A stretch of 64,000 bases of DNA from Fodinicurvata fenggangensis DSM 21160 (GTDB lineage: Bacteria; Pseudomonadota; Alphaproteobacteria; Kiloniellales; DSM-21159). Position numbers and translations under genes: made by a program. The notes under the pieces were generated by a model, which searched no databases, was not told where the DNA came from, and saw nothing but the letters and a program-made list of their open reading frames with translations. Where the stretch lies: positions 124,001-188,000 of the forward strand of contig NZ_JMLV01000004.1 in assembly GCF_000686045.1 (NCBI RefSeq), written 5' to 3'. Numbering within the stretch: position 1 is the stretch's first letter; every line of letters starts with the position of its first letter. Shown here one piece after another: positions 16,152-24,936 of the stretch.

Positions 16152-16637
16152 TTAATTTCTCGGATAATAGAAGATATCAAATTCATTCTCAAAATATTCC
16201 TTTATACAAAAGAATGTATCGATTCCGTGGATGTGCTCGTAGTTAAAAGCCGTACCATGCAGATCTGTTAGATCAAAATGCATTCTACCAAATCTATATT
16301 CACGACGAAACCTCTCTTTAGTTATCCACCACTTCGGTTCAGCGATATCATGTGCAAATGCATTGCGGATCTGGTAAATTAGAGAAACACATTGATCATT
16401 TTCGCTATCAATTGTTTCTGGAAGTGGAATATTTAGTTCTTCGCGCACTCTATTCAATGTAATTGCCGCTGCCCCAAAAGTTATAGTTAAGTTATTTTTT
16501 AAGGTTTTTAATGGGCCATCTTGATTCTTATTAATTGCATTATCCACCTCATCAATATTTATTTTTCCTTTGATTCTGCAATTCAAGAGACTGCGGGAAA
16601 ACTCCAATTGCTCAAAAGCTATTGGTAGGTATTGCAT
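16152..16637 (-). CDS. HEPN-like protein
   Basis: 161 residues with the motif R91-N-A-F-A-H96 followed by DIAEPKW, the Rx4-6H signature of HEPN domains, which often act as RNases in toxin-antitoxin and antiphage systems. The helical N-terminal half fits a HEPN fold. The start is supported by GGGAGGGG six bases before ATG. No MNT nucleotidyltransferase partner lies next to it, so it is not the common HEPN-MNT pair. A defence or RNA-cleavage role is inferred from the motif and mobile location. Confidence 0.6.
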   Translation of the reverse strand: MQYLPIAFEQLEFSRSLLNCRIKGKINIDEVDNAINKNQDGPLKTLKNNLTITFGAAAITLNRVREELNIPLPETIDSENDQCVSLIYQIRNAFAHDIAEPKWWITKERFRREYRFGRMHFDLTDLHGTAFNYEHIHGIDTFFCIKEYFENEFDIFYYPRN

Positions 16638-17025
16638 GTCCCCTCCCTTGCTAATTTTTGTACTCTTGCTAGATCAAAGCATAATAAGATTAACTTTGTC
16701 CACAGAGTTACTGTTTTGCCCCTTCAAGACTGCCCGCTCCTCCTCCTTCTTCCTCAAGATTGGCGCCTCCGCATGGCGGGAAATGGATATTATGACAATC
16801 CTAGGAAACCTTCACCTTCCCTACGATCATGCGCGGGCGTTCCGCCTTGGCCTACGGCAAATCCGGTTATCTCCACGGTAGCCACTCTCAAAATTTGTTG
16901 CCTCATTGTTGCCTCGGGAAAGTCGCGCAAGCAGGGGGCTTCACGCCGCACATACGGACGCGTTAACGATACCAGGACCTCTGCTGTCCTAATTTTCTCT
17001 TATTTTTCAGAGCCTTGGGAGTAAA
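16638..17025. other. Gene-free stretch beside the internal tRNA-like end
   Basis: Between the HEPN gene and the internal tRNA-like sequence no frame has a recognisable product or good RBS. A tandem TTGTTGCCTC repeat is present near 16899-16917. The composition is mixed. It may contain remains of an older element end. Confidence 0.35.
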
Positions 17026-17090
17026 TGGCGGAGGGAGGGGGATTCGAACTCCCGATAGGGCTATTAACCCTATAACGGTTTAACGACCCC
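17026..17090 (-). repeat. tRNA 3'-half-like sequence inside the element
   Basis: On the minus strand this reads as a class II tRNA 3' end: an anticodon-arm-like part, a long variable arm (TAGGG-TTAATAG-CCCTA), a T arm with GTTCGAATCC, and a terminal GCCA. It aligns with the 3' half of the tRNA-Ser at 18406-18496 but is not identical, and the acceptor strand (CCCTCCG) would not pair with that tRNA's 5' end. The 5' half is missing. Best read as an old attachment site from another tRNA-Ser-like gene. Confidence 0.6.
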
Positions 17091-17171
17091 TTATAAGGGT
17101 GTTCACATTTTACAACATTAATGTTCAGCTTCTCTCTGGTGGTCTTTCTCAACCCGATAAGGTTGGATTAC

Positions 17172-18170
17172 ATGGACGAAGAAGAGGACCTGCAAGAGAC
17201 CGCACCGGAAAAGATCCCAGTATCTGTGAACGGCTTCCAGGACACCACGGACGCTCAGGATTTTGCGTATTATATTGCGTACACGGTGCGGGCGATCAGT
17301 CGTTACATTGACCTCAGCCGTCTCGATGGAATTACGGTCGCCTTTGATTATGACAAAGCACTTGCTGCGTTGGATCGAGGCTATGAAGCGATGCACCCCC
17401 TGACACCAACCACGGATGACCGGGTGCTGGGTGTTGGCATGGCCCCGGCAGTCATTCGAGATGGCGTGATTAAATGCCACCTTGTTTTTAATGCCCCCAT
17501 GGTGCTGCCAATTCAGGATGAAGCTCAGGAGGGTTTCAAGAACGCGCTCTATCTGATCGCCCATGAATGTGCACATGTCGAGGAACTACTACATCGCGAC
17601 GAGCGTTTTCCTGGCACAATTCTCCAGCCCGTTATCACAGACTACGAAGAAGCGGTCCTGTCCAGCATCACGGATGCATTGTGGTCTGAGTATGCCGCCT
17701 GCCGATTGAGTGCCATCTTTGGAGATGAAGAGGCCTCCGCCTATGAGGAATGCTTTGTCGGAGCTTTGGATGTGGCCCGCACCCAAGCTAATGAGAGGAT
17801 ACGAGACTATCGCGTGCACGGTGAGATCAATCGCCTCCTGGAAGAAGCTGGGCGGCCACTTTGCGAGCCACTGCGATTTGCTGCCTATCTGTCAGGACAT
17901 CTGGATGGCCGCGACGAAGATTGGAGTGCAGTACCCACAGCCCGAGAATGTGTTGCCAAAAGCGAGTATGCGCCGTTCATAGAGCGGATGGTAGAGGCCC
18001 TCCGTGAACTCTGGAATACGGCTGATTCTTGGGAATCGCTTACTGTCTTCGATCCGTTGAAGGACATCGCCCGTGACGCTCTGGAAATGGGCGGGATTAT
18101 TCTGATCCATCAGGATGATGGAACTTTATATGTAGACGTACCGTATTCAGAAGAAACAATGCCGATTTAG
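17172..18170 (+). CDS. HExxH metalloprotein, cargo
   Basis: 332 residues from ATG 17172 (AAGG upstream); a frame opening at 17121 lacks an RBS. HECAH at residues 131-135 with E173 in WSEYAACR is a zincin-like metal site, reminiscent of ImmA/IrrE-type and related cytoplasmic metallopeptidases. The remaining sequence is helical and acidic, with no signal peptide. It is the only gene between the internal tRNA-like end and attR, which makes it look like the cargo of a separate small insertion. Family not recognised. Confidence 0.6.
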   Translation: MDEEEDLQETAPEKIPVSVNGFQDTTDAQDFAYYIAYTVRAISRYIDLSRLDGITVAFDYDKALAALDRGYEAMHPLTPTTDDRVLGVGMAPAVIRDGVIKCHLVFNAPMVLPIQDEAQEGFKNALYLIAHECAHVEELLHRDERFPGTILQPVITDYEEAVLSSITDALWSEYAACRLSAIFGDEEASAYEECFVGALDVARTQANERIRDYRVHGEINRLLEEAGRPLCEPLRFAAYLSGHLDGRDEDWSAVPTARECVAKSEYAPFIERMVEALRELWNTADSWESLTVFDPLKDIARDALEMGGIILIHQDDGTLYVDVPYSEETMPI

Positions 18171-18263
18171 GATGAATTCCAACACAGTCTTGGTGTGGGG
18201 TATGAACTGAACTTCGAGGCTGGCTGAGACGGGACGCCGAAAAATTTTCTCGGTCTCAGAGTG

Positions 18264-18316
18264 TCAACATAGTTTACGCTATGTTTACGCCGCCAGGCCG
18301 TAAATCAGGCGTAAAC
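18264..18316. repeat. Right-end repeat cluster (candidate integrase arm sites)
   Basis: Contains TCAACATAGTT (18264-18274), TTACGCTATGTTTAC (18274-18288), and three copies of GTTTACGC at 18272-18279, 18283-18290 and, inverted, 18309-18316. The first two match sequences just inside attL (3802-3812 and 3849-3863). They lie about 90 bp inside attR, where arm-type and excisionase sites occur in tyrosine-integrase elements. Confidence 0.5.
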
Positions 18317-18403
18317 AGCGGACATAGCGAGAACAACCGAATTGCCCAGCGTGACAATCTGCTCTTTCTAATGTCTCGATTTTCGTAGTATCTTCAGTAG
18401 GTT

Positions 18404-18496
<93 letters not shown>

Positions 18497-18682
18497 GCGG
18501 CTCTGGTCGCCGGGCTGTCTGGCAGCCTTTTCGCGACCGGGTCGAGCAGGCGCGGAACCTAGCGCAAGCGCCGGGCTCCTGCAACCCGCTCTGGTGTCCT
18601 GAAATGCAGGCGGACGAGGCGGGTGCGGGCGTTGGTGGCGTGGCGCTGGACAGCGCGCGCCTGTTCTGCGATCCTCTGTCGC

Positions 18683-18877
18683 TGTCATGGTTTTCCGGTG
18701 GGGCGGGGCTGGCTCCGTCAGGCCGGGAATGAAAAGGGAACCCGGTGAAAGACCGGGGCTGCCCCCGCAACTGTGAGCGGTGCGTTGACCGTCGCTGGAG
18801 TCACTGGCTGTTATTGATGGCCGGGAAGGCAAGACGGTCGGACCGACGAGCCGCAAGTCAGGAGACCTGCCATGGCA
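18683..18877 (+). promoter_or_regulatory. Cobalamin riboswitch
   Basis: P1 forms between TGTCATGG (18683-18690) and CCATGGCA (18870-18877). Family signatures appear in order: AAAAGGGAACCCGGTG, GGGGCTGCCCCCGCAACTGTGAGCGG, a GTCACTGG element, GGGAAGGC, and the B12-box-like GCCGCAAGTCAGGAGACCTGCC. Adenosyl- or methylcobalamin binding normally turns the downstream gene off. The next gene is a PCuAC-like copper chaperone 137 bp downstream, an unusual partner. Confidence 0.93.
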
Positions 18878-19014
18878 CAGAAGAATTCATCCGACCGGAA
18901 CGGGGTGTGTCCGGACACGAAGGAGATTTGATTGCCGCCGCACGGCGTTCACTTCCTGGCCCTACTCCCTATTTCAGGTCGCTGTTATTACAAGAAGACC
19001 GGAGTCCAAGAGCT

Positions 19015-19500
19015 ATGCGCATTCTCATACTGACAGTCTTCCTGGCTCTCGCCGGAAGTGTTTCCGCCGCCTTTGCCCACCACGACGGTGAGCGTTCCGC
19101 GGCCGCCAACATGGTGGTCAGCCATGCCTGGACCGTGGAGAACGCGGCCAACGCCCACGCCAATGCCGTCTACCTGACCCTGGAGAACACCGGTGAGGCA
19201 GGCGATCGCCTGGTCGACGCCGAGGTGGACTTTGCCAATGGGTCCAGCTTCCGTGCGCCGGTCATGGACGAAGACGGCAACTACAGCATGAGCCCGGTCG
19301 CGGCCATCGGCGTGCCGGCCGGCGAGTCCGTCACCCTGCAGCCCGGCGGCGTGCAGATCGTCCTGGAGGACCTGCAAGGCGAATACCGCGCCGGCGATCA
19401 CTTCCACATGACGCTGACCTTCGAGAAGGCCGGCAGTGTCGAGGTGGAAGTTCTGGTCGAGGACCTGGACGAAGCCGAGTCCGATACGCCCAGCAGCTGA
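19015..19500 (+). CDS. PCuAC-type periplasmic copper chaperone
   Basis: 161 residues. A signal peptide (about 1-21, ending SAAFA) exports it, and the mature protein starts with HHDGE. The body is a cupredoxin-like PCuAC (DUF461) fold with the conserved YLTLENTGEAGDRLVDAE segment and the copper-site HFHM near the C-terminus. Such proteins deliver Cu(I) to the CuA site of cytochrome oxidase. An open frame continues upstream to 18745 but runs through the riboswitch, so ATG 19015, at the signal peptide, is the start. It follows the cobalamin riboswitch with no other clear gene between. Confidence 0.82.
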   Translation: MRILILTVFLALAGSVSAAFAHHDGERSAAANMVVSHAWTVENAANAHANAVYLTLENTGEAGDRLVDAEVDFANGSSFRAPVMDEDGNYSMSPVAAIGVPAGESVTLQPGGVQIVLEDLQGEYRAGDHFHMTLTFEKAGSVEVEVLVEDLDEAESDTPSS

Positions 19501-19528
19501 GGCCCGTTACAGACGAATGGCGAATCAG

Positions 19529-19566
19529 GCCCCGTTCCCGCTTGCCGGGGGCGGGGCTGTTTCATT
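19529..19566 (+). terminator. Terminator after the copper chaperone
   Basis: GCCCCG...CGGGGC stem (19529-19534 with 19552-19557) enclosing a C/G-rich loop and followed by TGTTTCATTT, 28 bp after the stop codon. Confidence 0.6.
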
Positions 19567-19678
19567 TGCGCGGGCAGAATCATGGACCTGATGCCGGGGC
19601 TGTGATAGCTCCTTTTGCTTGCCAGGCCGCCCAGCCGGGACAAGGCGGCCCATGAAACAAGAGGGGAAGATCCAGGGA

Positions 19679-20410
19679 ATGAAGAAACTGCCGAAGATCA
19701 TCGGGCATCGCGGGGCGGCCGGCCTGGCGCCCGAGAACACGCTGGCCGGCTTTCGCAAGACGGTGGAAACCGGCGTGCGCATGATCGAGCTGGACGCCAA
19801 GCTGACCTCGGACAGCCACGTGATCGTCTTCCATGACGAGACCCTGGAGCGCACGACGGACGGCCAGGGGGCCGTGGCCGAAACCTCCTATGAGGCCATC
19901 GCGAAGCTGGATGCCGGGCGCTGGTTCGCCCCGGAGTACGAGGGCACGCGCGTGCCCCTGCTGTCGGACACGCTGGACTATTTCCGCGAGAACGACATCG
20001 CCGTCAATGTGGAGATCAAGCCCTGTCCCGGCCGCGAACGGGAAACGGCGCTGAAGACGCTCGAGGTCCTGGCGGCGCACTGGTCGGAAGACGCACCGCT
20101 GGTGGTGATCTCCAGCTTCCAGCGCCTCTGCCTGGACCTGGCCCAGGAGCAGGCGCCGCACTGGCCGCGGGCGCTTCTGACGCATCATTTCGAGGATGGC
20201 TGGAAAGAGGCCGTGAAGGAACTGAAGGCCTATAGCGTTCACGGCAACTTCGCTGCCTTCGGCAAGACCCGGGCCATGGATGTGCAGCTACTGGGGGCGC
20301 AGGCGGCGGCCTATACCGTCAACGATATCGAAACCACCAAGATCCTCTTCTCGGCCGGCGTCGATTCCATCATCACCGATCGCCCGGACATGCTGGCCGC
20401 CTGGTTGTAG
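19679..20410 (+). CDS. ugpQ: Glycerophosphodiester phosphodiesterase
   Basis: 243 residues, a TIM-barrel GDPD that hydrolyses glycerophosphodiesters to sn-glycerol-3-phosphate and an alcohol. Signature pieces: IGHRGAAGLAPENT, the metal-binding ELDAK, HDETLERTTDG and NVEIKPCPG. No signal peptide, so it acts in the cytoplasm on imported substrate. ATG 19679 gives the usual N-terminus; an in-frame ATG at 19652 is possible. It converges on ugpC, the ATPase gene of the G3P transporter, and its product feeds the same pathway. Confidence 0.88.
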   Translation: MKKLPKIIGHRGAAGLAPENTLAGFRKTVETGVRMIELDAKLTSDSHVIVFHDETLERTTDGQGAVAETSYEAIAKLDAGRWFAPEYEGTRVPLLSDTLDYFRENDIAVNVEIKPCPGRERETALKTLEVLAAHWSEDAPLVVISSFQRLCLDLAQEQAPHWPRALLTHHFEDGWKEAVKELKAYSVHGNFAAFGKTRAMDVQLLGAQAAAYTVNDIETTKILFSAGVDSIITDRPDMLAAWL

Positions 20411-20415
20411 CCAGC

Positions 20416-21519
20416 TCAGGCGGCGTTCTGCCCGTAATAGAGGCTCTTGCCGCTGTCGCGGTCGAAGAGGTGCAGTCTGCGTGGCCGGAATGCCAGGTGC
20501 ACCACCTCGCCATTTTTGACCTGGGGCACGCCGGACAGGCGGGCGATGATCAGCGTATCCAGGTGCGGAACCTGTCCATGCAGCAGGGTATCGGCTCCCA
20601 GCACCTCCACGAGGTCCACGGTCAGGGGCAGGCTGGCCTCGTCCGGGCTTTCCTGGGTCAGGTGCAGGTCCTCGGGGCGCAGGCCGACGGTCACCGGCTG
20701 ATCGGCCTGGATGGCGTCGGTCACCTGGGGCAGCGGGATGGAGAAATCCTGGCCGATGACCACCGATTGACGGTCCGCCGCGATCCGCCCCTCGACAAAG
20801 TTCATCGAGGGTGAGCCGATGAAGCCGGCCACGAAGATGGAAGCCGGCCTTTCGTAGATCTCCAGCGGGGTGCCGATCTGTTCCGCCACGCCGGCATTCA
20901 TCACCACCAGGCGGTCGGCCATGGTCATGGCTTCGACCTGGTCGTGGGTGACATAGAGCGACGTGGTGCCCAGGCGACGCTGGAGCTGGCGGATCTCCAC
21001 ACGCATCTGCACGCGCAGCTTGGCGTCCAGGTTCGACAGCGGCTCGTCGAAGAGGAAGATGGACGGCTCGCGCACGATGGCCCGGCCCATGGCCACGCGC
21101 TGGCGCTGTCCGCCCGAGAGCTGGTTGGGCCGGCGGTCCAGGTATTCGCCAAGTTGCAGCAGGTCGGCGGCGTCGTTGACGCGCTGTTCGATTTCCTGCT
21201 TCGGGAACTTCCGGATCTTCAGGCCATAGGCCATGTTCTGGCGCACGGACATGTGCGGATAGAGCGCATAGTTCTGGAAGACGATGGCGATGTCCCGGTC
21301 CTTGGGCTCGACACGGTTGACCATCCTCTCGTCGATGTGAATCTCGCCGCCGGAGACCTCCTCCAGGCCGGCCACCATGCGCAGCAGGGTGGATTTGCCA
21401 CAGCCCGAGGGTCCCACGACCACGACGAACTCGCCGTCCTGCACCTTCAGGTCCACGCCGTGGATGACGCGGACCTCACCGAATTCCTTGATGACATTGT
21501 CCAGCCGCAGCTCGGCCAT
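20416..21519 (-). CDS. ugpC: sn-glycerol-3-phosphate ABC transporter ATPase
   Basis: 367 residues of the MalK/UgpC family. Walker [11 protein letters not shown]-loop, signature [14 protein letters not shown], Walker [14 protein letters not shown] and the H-loop THD are all present, followed by the C-terminal OB-fold regulatory domain. ATG 21519 is chosen at MAELRLDN; the open frame further upstream overlaps ugpE. It energises import through UgpA and UgpE and ends the minus-strand operon, facing ugpQ 5 bp away. Confidence 0.9.
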   Translation of the reverse strand: MAELRLDNVIKEFGEVRVIHGVDLKVQDGEFVVVVGPSGCGKSTLLRMVAGLEEVSGGEIHIDERMVNRVEPKDRDIAIVFQNYALYPHMSVRQNMAYGLKIRKFPKQEIEQRVNDAADLLQLGEYLDRRPNQLSGGQRQRVAMGRAIVREPSIFLFDEPLSNLDAKLRVQMRVEIRQLQRRLGTTSLYVTHDQVEAMTMADRLVVMNAGVAEQIGTPLEIYERPASIFVAGFIGSPSMNFVEGRIAADRQSVVIGQDFSIPLPQVTDAIQADQPVTVGLRPEDLHLTQESPDEASLPLTVDLVEVLGADTLLHGQVPHLDTLIIARLSGVPQVKNGEVVHLAFRPRRLHLFDRDSGKSLYYGQNAA

Positions 21520-21530
21520 AACACTTGTTC

Positions 21531-22379
21531 CTATTTCTCGGTTTCCACCAGGCCCTTGACGAAGAGCCGCTGCATGAGAAGGACCACGATCACCGGCGGG
21601 ATCATGCCCAGCATGGCCGTGGTCATGATGGCGTTCCACACCGGGACCGTATCGGAGACGTTCAGCATGCGCTGGATGCCCATGACGATGGTGTAGTAGC
21701 GCTCGTCCGTGGTGACCAGCAGGGGCCAGAGGTACTGGTTCCAGCCATAGATGAAGAGGATGACGAAGAGCGCCGCGATGTTGGTCCGCGACAGCGGCAG
21801 CACCACGTCCCAGAAAAAGCGCATGGGACTGGCGCCGTCCATGCGTGCGGCTTCCAGCAGCTCGTCGGGAATCGTCAGGAAGAACTGCCGGAAGAGGAAG
21901 GTCGCCGTGGCCGAGGCGATCAGCGGCAGGGTCAGGCCCACGTAGCTGTTCAGCAGGTTCAGGCTGGAGGCCACGCCATAGGTCGGCAGGATGCGCACCT
22001 CGACCGGCAGCATCAGCGTGATGAAGATCAGCCAGAAGAAGAACATCCGGAAAGGAAAGCGGAAATAGACGATGGCATAGGCCGACAGCAGCGAGATGGC
22101 GATCTTGCCGATGGTGATGCCCAGGGCCATCACCATGGAGTTGAACATCATCAGCGCGACAGGCGGTGCGCCGGCCGTGCTGAGCCCTTCGCCCAGGACC
22201 AGCTTCATGTTCTCGAAGAACTGGTCCCCCGGAAGCAGCGGAAAGGGCGGGCGCTGAAGCGCCGGGCCGGTGTGGGTCGTGGCGATCACCATGATGTAGA
22301 TGGGGAAAACCACAGCGGCGATCCCCAACAGAAGGATCAGGTGCGAGGAGAACTTTACCCAGCGATTGTTCTCGACCAT
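21531..22379 (-). CDS. ugpE: G3P ABC transporter permease
   Basis: 282 residues with six predicted membrane helices and the binding-protein-dependent permease (EAA) loop [21 protein letters not shown], which docks on the ATPase. N-terminal segment [18 protein letters not shown] is the first helix; the family ends with [14 protein letters not shown], as here. Its ATG overlaps the ugpA stop by one base, so the two permeases are translationally coupled and probably made one to one. Confidence 0.9.
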   Translation of the reverse strand: MVENNRWVKFSSHLILLLGIAAVVFPIYIMVIATTHTGPALQRPPFPLLPGDQFFENMKLVLGEGLSTAGAPPVALMMFNSMVMALGITIGKIAISLLSAYAIVYFRFPFRMFFFWLIFITLMLPVEVRILPTYGVASSLNLLNSYVGLTLPLIASATATFLFRQFFLTIPDELLEAARMDGASPMRFFWDVVLPLSRTNIAALFVILFIYGWNQYLWPLLVTTDERYYTIVMGIQRMLNVSDTVPVWNAIMTTAMLGMIPPVIVVLLMQRLFVKGLVETEK

Positions 22380-23260
22380 CAGTACTGCACCTTCTTCTCG
22401 ATGTAGCGGAACTGGAAGACGGTCAGGGAGATCACGATGGCCATCAGGATGACCGACTGGGCCGCGGACCCGCCCAGGTCGAGTCCGACGAAGCCGTCGC
22501 GATAGACCTTGTAGACCAGGATCGAGGTGGCGCGCGAGGGACCACCGGCGGTGACGGCATGAACGATGCCGAAGGTCTCGAAGAAGGCATAGACCACGTT
22601 GACCACCATCAGGAAGAAGGTGGTGGGCGAAAGCAGCGGAAAGATGATGGTCCAGAAACGCTTGAAGGGTCCTGCACCGTCGATGGCGGCGGCTTCGGTC
22701 AGCGACTTAGGGATGGCCTGAAGCCCCGCCAGGAAGAACAGGAAATTGTAGCTGATCTGTTTCCAGGTGGCGGCCACGATGATCAGCATCATGGCATCGG
22801 TGCCATCCAGGCGGTGGTCCCAGTCATAGCCGACGGTCTTCAGGAACCCGGAAATGATCCCCAGCGTGGGATCGAACATGAAGGCCCAGAGCGCACCGGC
22901 CAGCGCCGGAGCCACGGCATAGGGCCAGACCAGCAATGTCTTGTAGACGCTGGAGCCGCGAATGACACGGTCGGCCATGGTGGCAAAGCAAAGGCCCAGC
23001 GCCATGGCGGAAAAGGTGACGGCGGCGCTGAAGACGATGGTGATCCGGAAAGAGTGAAGGTAATTGCCATCGCGAAAGAGGGCGATGAAGTTCTCGAACC
23101 AGACAAACTCATAGCTCAGCCCGAAGGCATCCTCGATCAGGAGCGACTGATAGAGCGCCTGGGCCGCCGGCCAGATGAAGAAGACCAGAGTGACTGCAAT
23201 CTGCGGCAGGACCAGCAGATAGGGCAGATAGGATCGGCGGAAGTGAACGCGTTTCAGCAT
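22379..23260 (-). CDS. ugpA: G3P ABC transporter permease
   Basis: 293 residues, six membrane helices and an EAA loop ([17 protein letters not shown]). The first helix is [21 protein letters not shown]. It pairs with UgpE to form the channel. The gene follows ugpB after a 103-bp gap that contains a 13-bp-stem hairpin, which probably lowers permease expression relative to the binding protein. Confidence 0.9.
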   Translation of the reverse strand: MLKRVHFRRSYLPYLLVLPQIAVTLVFFIWPAAQALYQSLLIEDAFGLSYEFVWFENFIALFRDGNYLHSFRITIVFSAAVTFSAMALGLCFATMADRVIRGSSVYKTLLVWPYAVAPALAGALWAFMFDPTLGIISGFLKTVGYDWDHRLDGTDAMMLIIVAATWKQISYNFLFFLAGLQAIPKSLTEAAAIDGAGPFKRFWTIIFPLLSPTTFFLMVVNVVYAFFETFGIVHAVTAGGPSRATSILVYKVYRDGFVGLDLGGSAAQSVILMAIVISLTVFQFRYIEKKVQY

Positions 23261-23306
23261 GCGGTGGCCGGATGTCTGGCAAAACGACTAGGGGGAAAAG
23301 ACAATC

Positions 23307-23339
23307 CGGCCGGAAGAGTCCTTGATACTCTTCCGGCCG
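23307..23339 (-). terminator. Attenuator-like hairpin between ugpB and ugpA
   Basis: Perfect 13-bp stem (CGGCCGGAAGAGT / ACTCTTCCGGCCG) with a 7-nt loop, no U-tract. Its place between the binding-protein gene and the permease genes fits a 3'-end stabiliser or partial terminator that sets the usual excess of binding protein. Confidence 0.65.
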
Positions 23340-23363
23340 AAGTTGTCAGCGCGTGACGAACGC

Positions 23364-24686
23364 TCAGTTGTTCTGGCGGTGGAATTTCTCCATTTCGCCA
23401 TTGGCGCGTTCTGCGGCATCGTCGAGGGCATCAGAGGCGGATTTTTCGCCAGCGAAAGCCGCTTCAAACTCCTCGTTGATGATGTCGCGGATCTGCACGA
23501 AGTTGCCGATGCGCAGGCCCTTGGAGTTTTCCGTGGGCTCGTTCAGGTTCATCTGCTCCACGGAGATGTCTGCGCCCGGGTTCTCCTCGTAATAACCCTG
23601 CTCCTGGGTCAGCTCGTACGCGGCCTGGGTAATCGGCAGGTAGCCCGATTCCTGGTGCCATTCGGCCTGCACTTCCGGGGAGGAGAGATATTCGAAGAAT
23701 GCGGCAACGGCCTCGTATTCCTCGTCGGAATGGCCTTCCAGGACCCAGAGGGAAGCGCCGCCGATGATGGAGTTCTGCGGGGCACCTTCGGCTTCCGGCC
23801 AGTAGGGCAGCATGGAAATGCCGAACTCGAAGTCTTCGACATTGGCGTTCAATGCGGCCCGTGAGGCGGAGGATCCCATGTACATCGCGCATTCGCCGGC
23901 GATGAACTTGGGCCGGCTGTTGCTGTAGCGTCCACCGTAGCTGAAGATGCCATTCTCCTGCCACTCGGCCAGCTTGCCGATGTGCTTCTTGTGCAGGTCG
24001 CTGTTGAAGCGTGCCTCAATGTCCGTACCGGCAAAGCCGTTCTCTCCGGTGACGAAGGGCACGTTATGAAGAGCGCTGAAGTTCTCCAACTGCACCCAGG
24101 ACAGCCAGCCGGATGTGAAGCCGCATTCATAACCGGCATCCAGCAGGGCCTGGGAGTATTCCTCGACCTCGGGCCAGGTGCGCGGCGGCTGTTCGGGGTC
24201 CAGGCCCGCTTCCTCGAAGGCGTTCTTGTTGTAGAACACGACCGGCGTCGAGCTGTTGAAGGGCATGGAGAGCATGTCGCCTTCGGTGGTCGTGTAGTAG
24301 CCGGTCACGGCCGGCAGGTAGGCCTCTGGATCGAATTCGATCTCGGAGTTCTCCATGACCTCGTAGACCGGGCGGATGGCGCCTTCGGCGGACATCATGG
24401 TCGCGGTGCCGACTTCGTAGATCTGCACGATATGCGGCTGTTCGCCGGCACGGAAGGCGGCGATGGCACCGGTCATGGTGTCATTGTACTCGCCCTTGTA
24501 GACCGGGTTGACGGCATAGTCGTCCTGGCTGGCGTTGAAGCCGTCCGTGATGTTTTCCAGAAGTTCTCCCAGGCTGCCGCCCATGGCATGCCACCATTGG
24601 ACCTCGGTCTGGGCCAGGGCCGGCGAGGCCAGAAGAAGGGTGGTTGCGGCCGTGGCGGCCGCCAGGGTGGTCTTTCGGGTTCTCAT
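23364..24686 (-). CDS. ugpB: G3P-binding periplasmic protein
   Basis: 440 residues from ATG 24686 (AAGGAG upstream). A cleavable signal peptide (about 1-25, ending SPALA) is followed by a family 1 extracellular solute-binding protein. Typical UgpB segments are present: VQWWHAMGGSLGE, PVYKGEYNDTMTGAIAAFRAG, PVVFYNKNAFEEAGLDP and SGYLPITQAAYE. It binds glycerol-3-phosphate or glycerophosphodiesters and delivers them to UgpAE. It is the first gene of the operon; a possible Pho box precedes it. Confidence 0.92.
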   Translation of the reverse strand: MRTRKTTLAAATAATTLLLASPALAQTEVQWWHAMGGSLGELLENITDGFNASQDDYAVNPVYKGEYNDTMTGAIAAFRAGEQPHIVQIYEVGTATMMSAEGAIRPVYEVMENSEIEFDPEAYLPAVTGYYTTTEGDMLSMPFNSSTPVVFYNKNAFEEAGLDPEQPPRTWPEVEEYSQALLDAGYECGFTSGWLSWVQLENFSALHNVPFVTGENGFAGTDIEARFNSDLHKKHIGKLAEWQENGIFSYGGRYSNSRPKFIAGECAMYMGSSASRAALNANVEDFEFGISMLPYWPEAEGAPQNSIIGGASLWVLEGHSDEEYEAVAAFFEYLSSPEVQAEWHQESGYLPITQAAYELTQEQGYYEENPGADISVEQMNLNEPTENSKGLRIGNFVQIRDIINEEFEAAFAGEKSASDALDDAAERANGEMEKFHRQNN

Positions 24687-24737
24687 GCGTTTCTCCTTGC
24701 TGTTCGGATTGTGGTTCCCGGTTCTTAGTAGGACCAG

Positions 24738-24777
24738 GTTATAGTCTGACGACACAACTATGAAGGTTTTGTTACAA
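24738..24777 (-). promoter_or_regulatory. Possible Pho box and promoter of ugpBAEC
   Basis: On the minus strand TTGTAACAAAACCTTCAT (24777-24760) resembles a Pho box (two CTGTCAT-like halves around AAAA; about 4/6 and 5/7 matches). A -10-like TATAAC lies at 24743-24738. ugp operons are PhoB-regulated in other proteobacteria, which is why this was looked for; the match is imperfect. Confidence 0.4.
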
Positions 24778-24852
24778 CAAGTTTAAGCACACTCCAGCAG
24801 ACGAGAGAAGAGCGAGTTTATCCACAGGACAGGCGATCGAAGACAGGCCGAA

Positions 24853-24884
24853 AACAGAAAACGCCGGCTTTGACAGCCGGCGTT
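24853..24884 (-). terminator. Intrinsic terminator of the ffh-rplS operon
   Basis: 10-bp perfect stem (AACGCCGGCT/AGCCGGCGTT) with a 5-nt loop, followed on the minus strand by TTTCTGTTTT. It lies 52 bp after the rplS stop. Confidence 0.85.
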
Positions 24885-24936
24885 CCCGATCGTCCCATGG
24901 ACTGCCCTTGAAGGGCAGCCGGATGGTAGAGTGGAG

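Noticed and set aside
17026-17090. Functional second tRNA gene
   Set aside because: Only a 3' half is present; no matching 5' acceptor strand lies within 100 bp and the anticodon loop is not regular.
18745-19014. N-terminal extension of the copper chaperone frame
   Set aside because: It runs through the cobalamin riboswitch and would put the signal peptide in the middle of the protein; ATG 19015 is the natural start.
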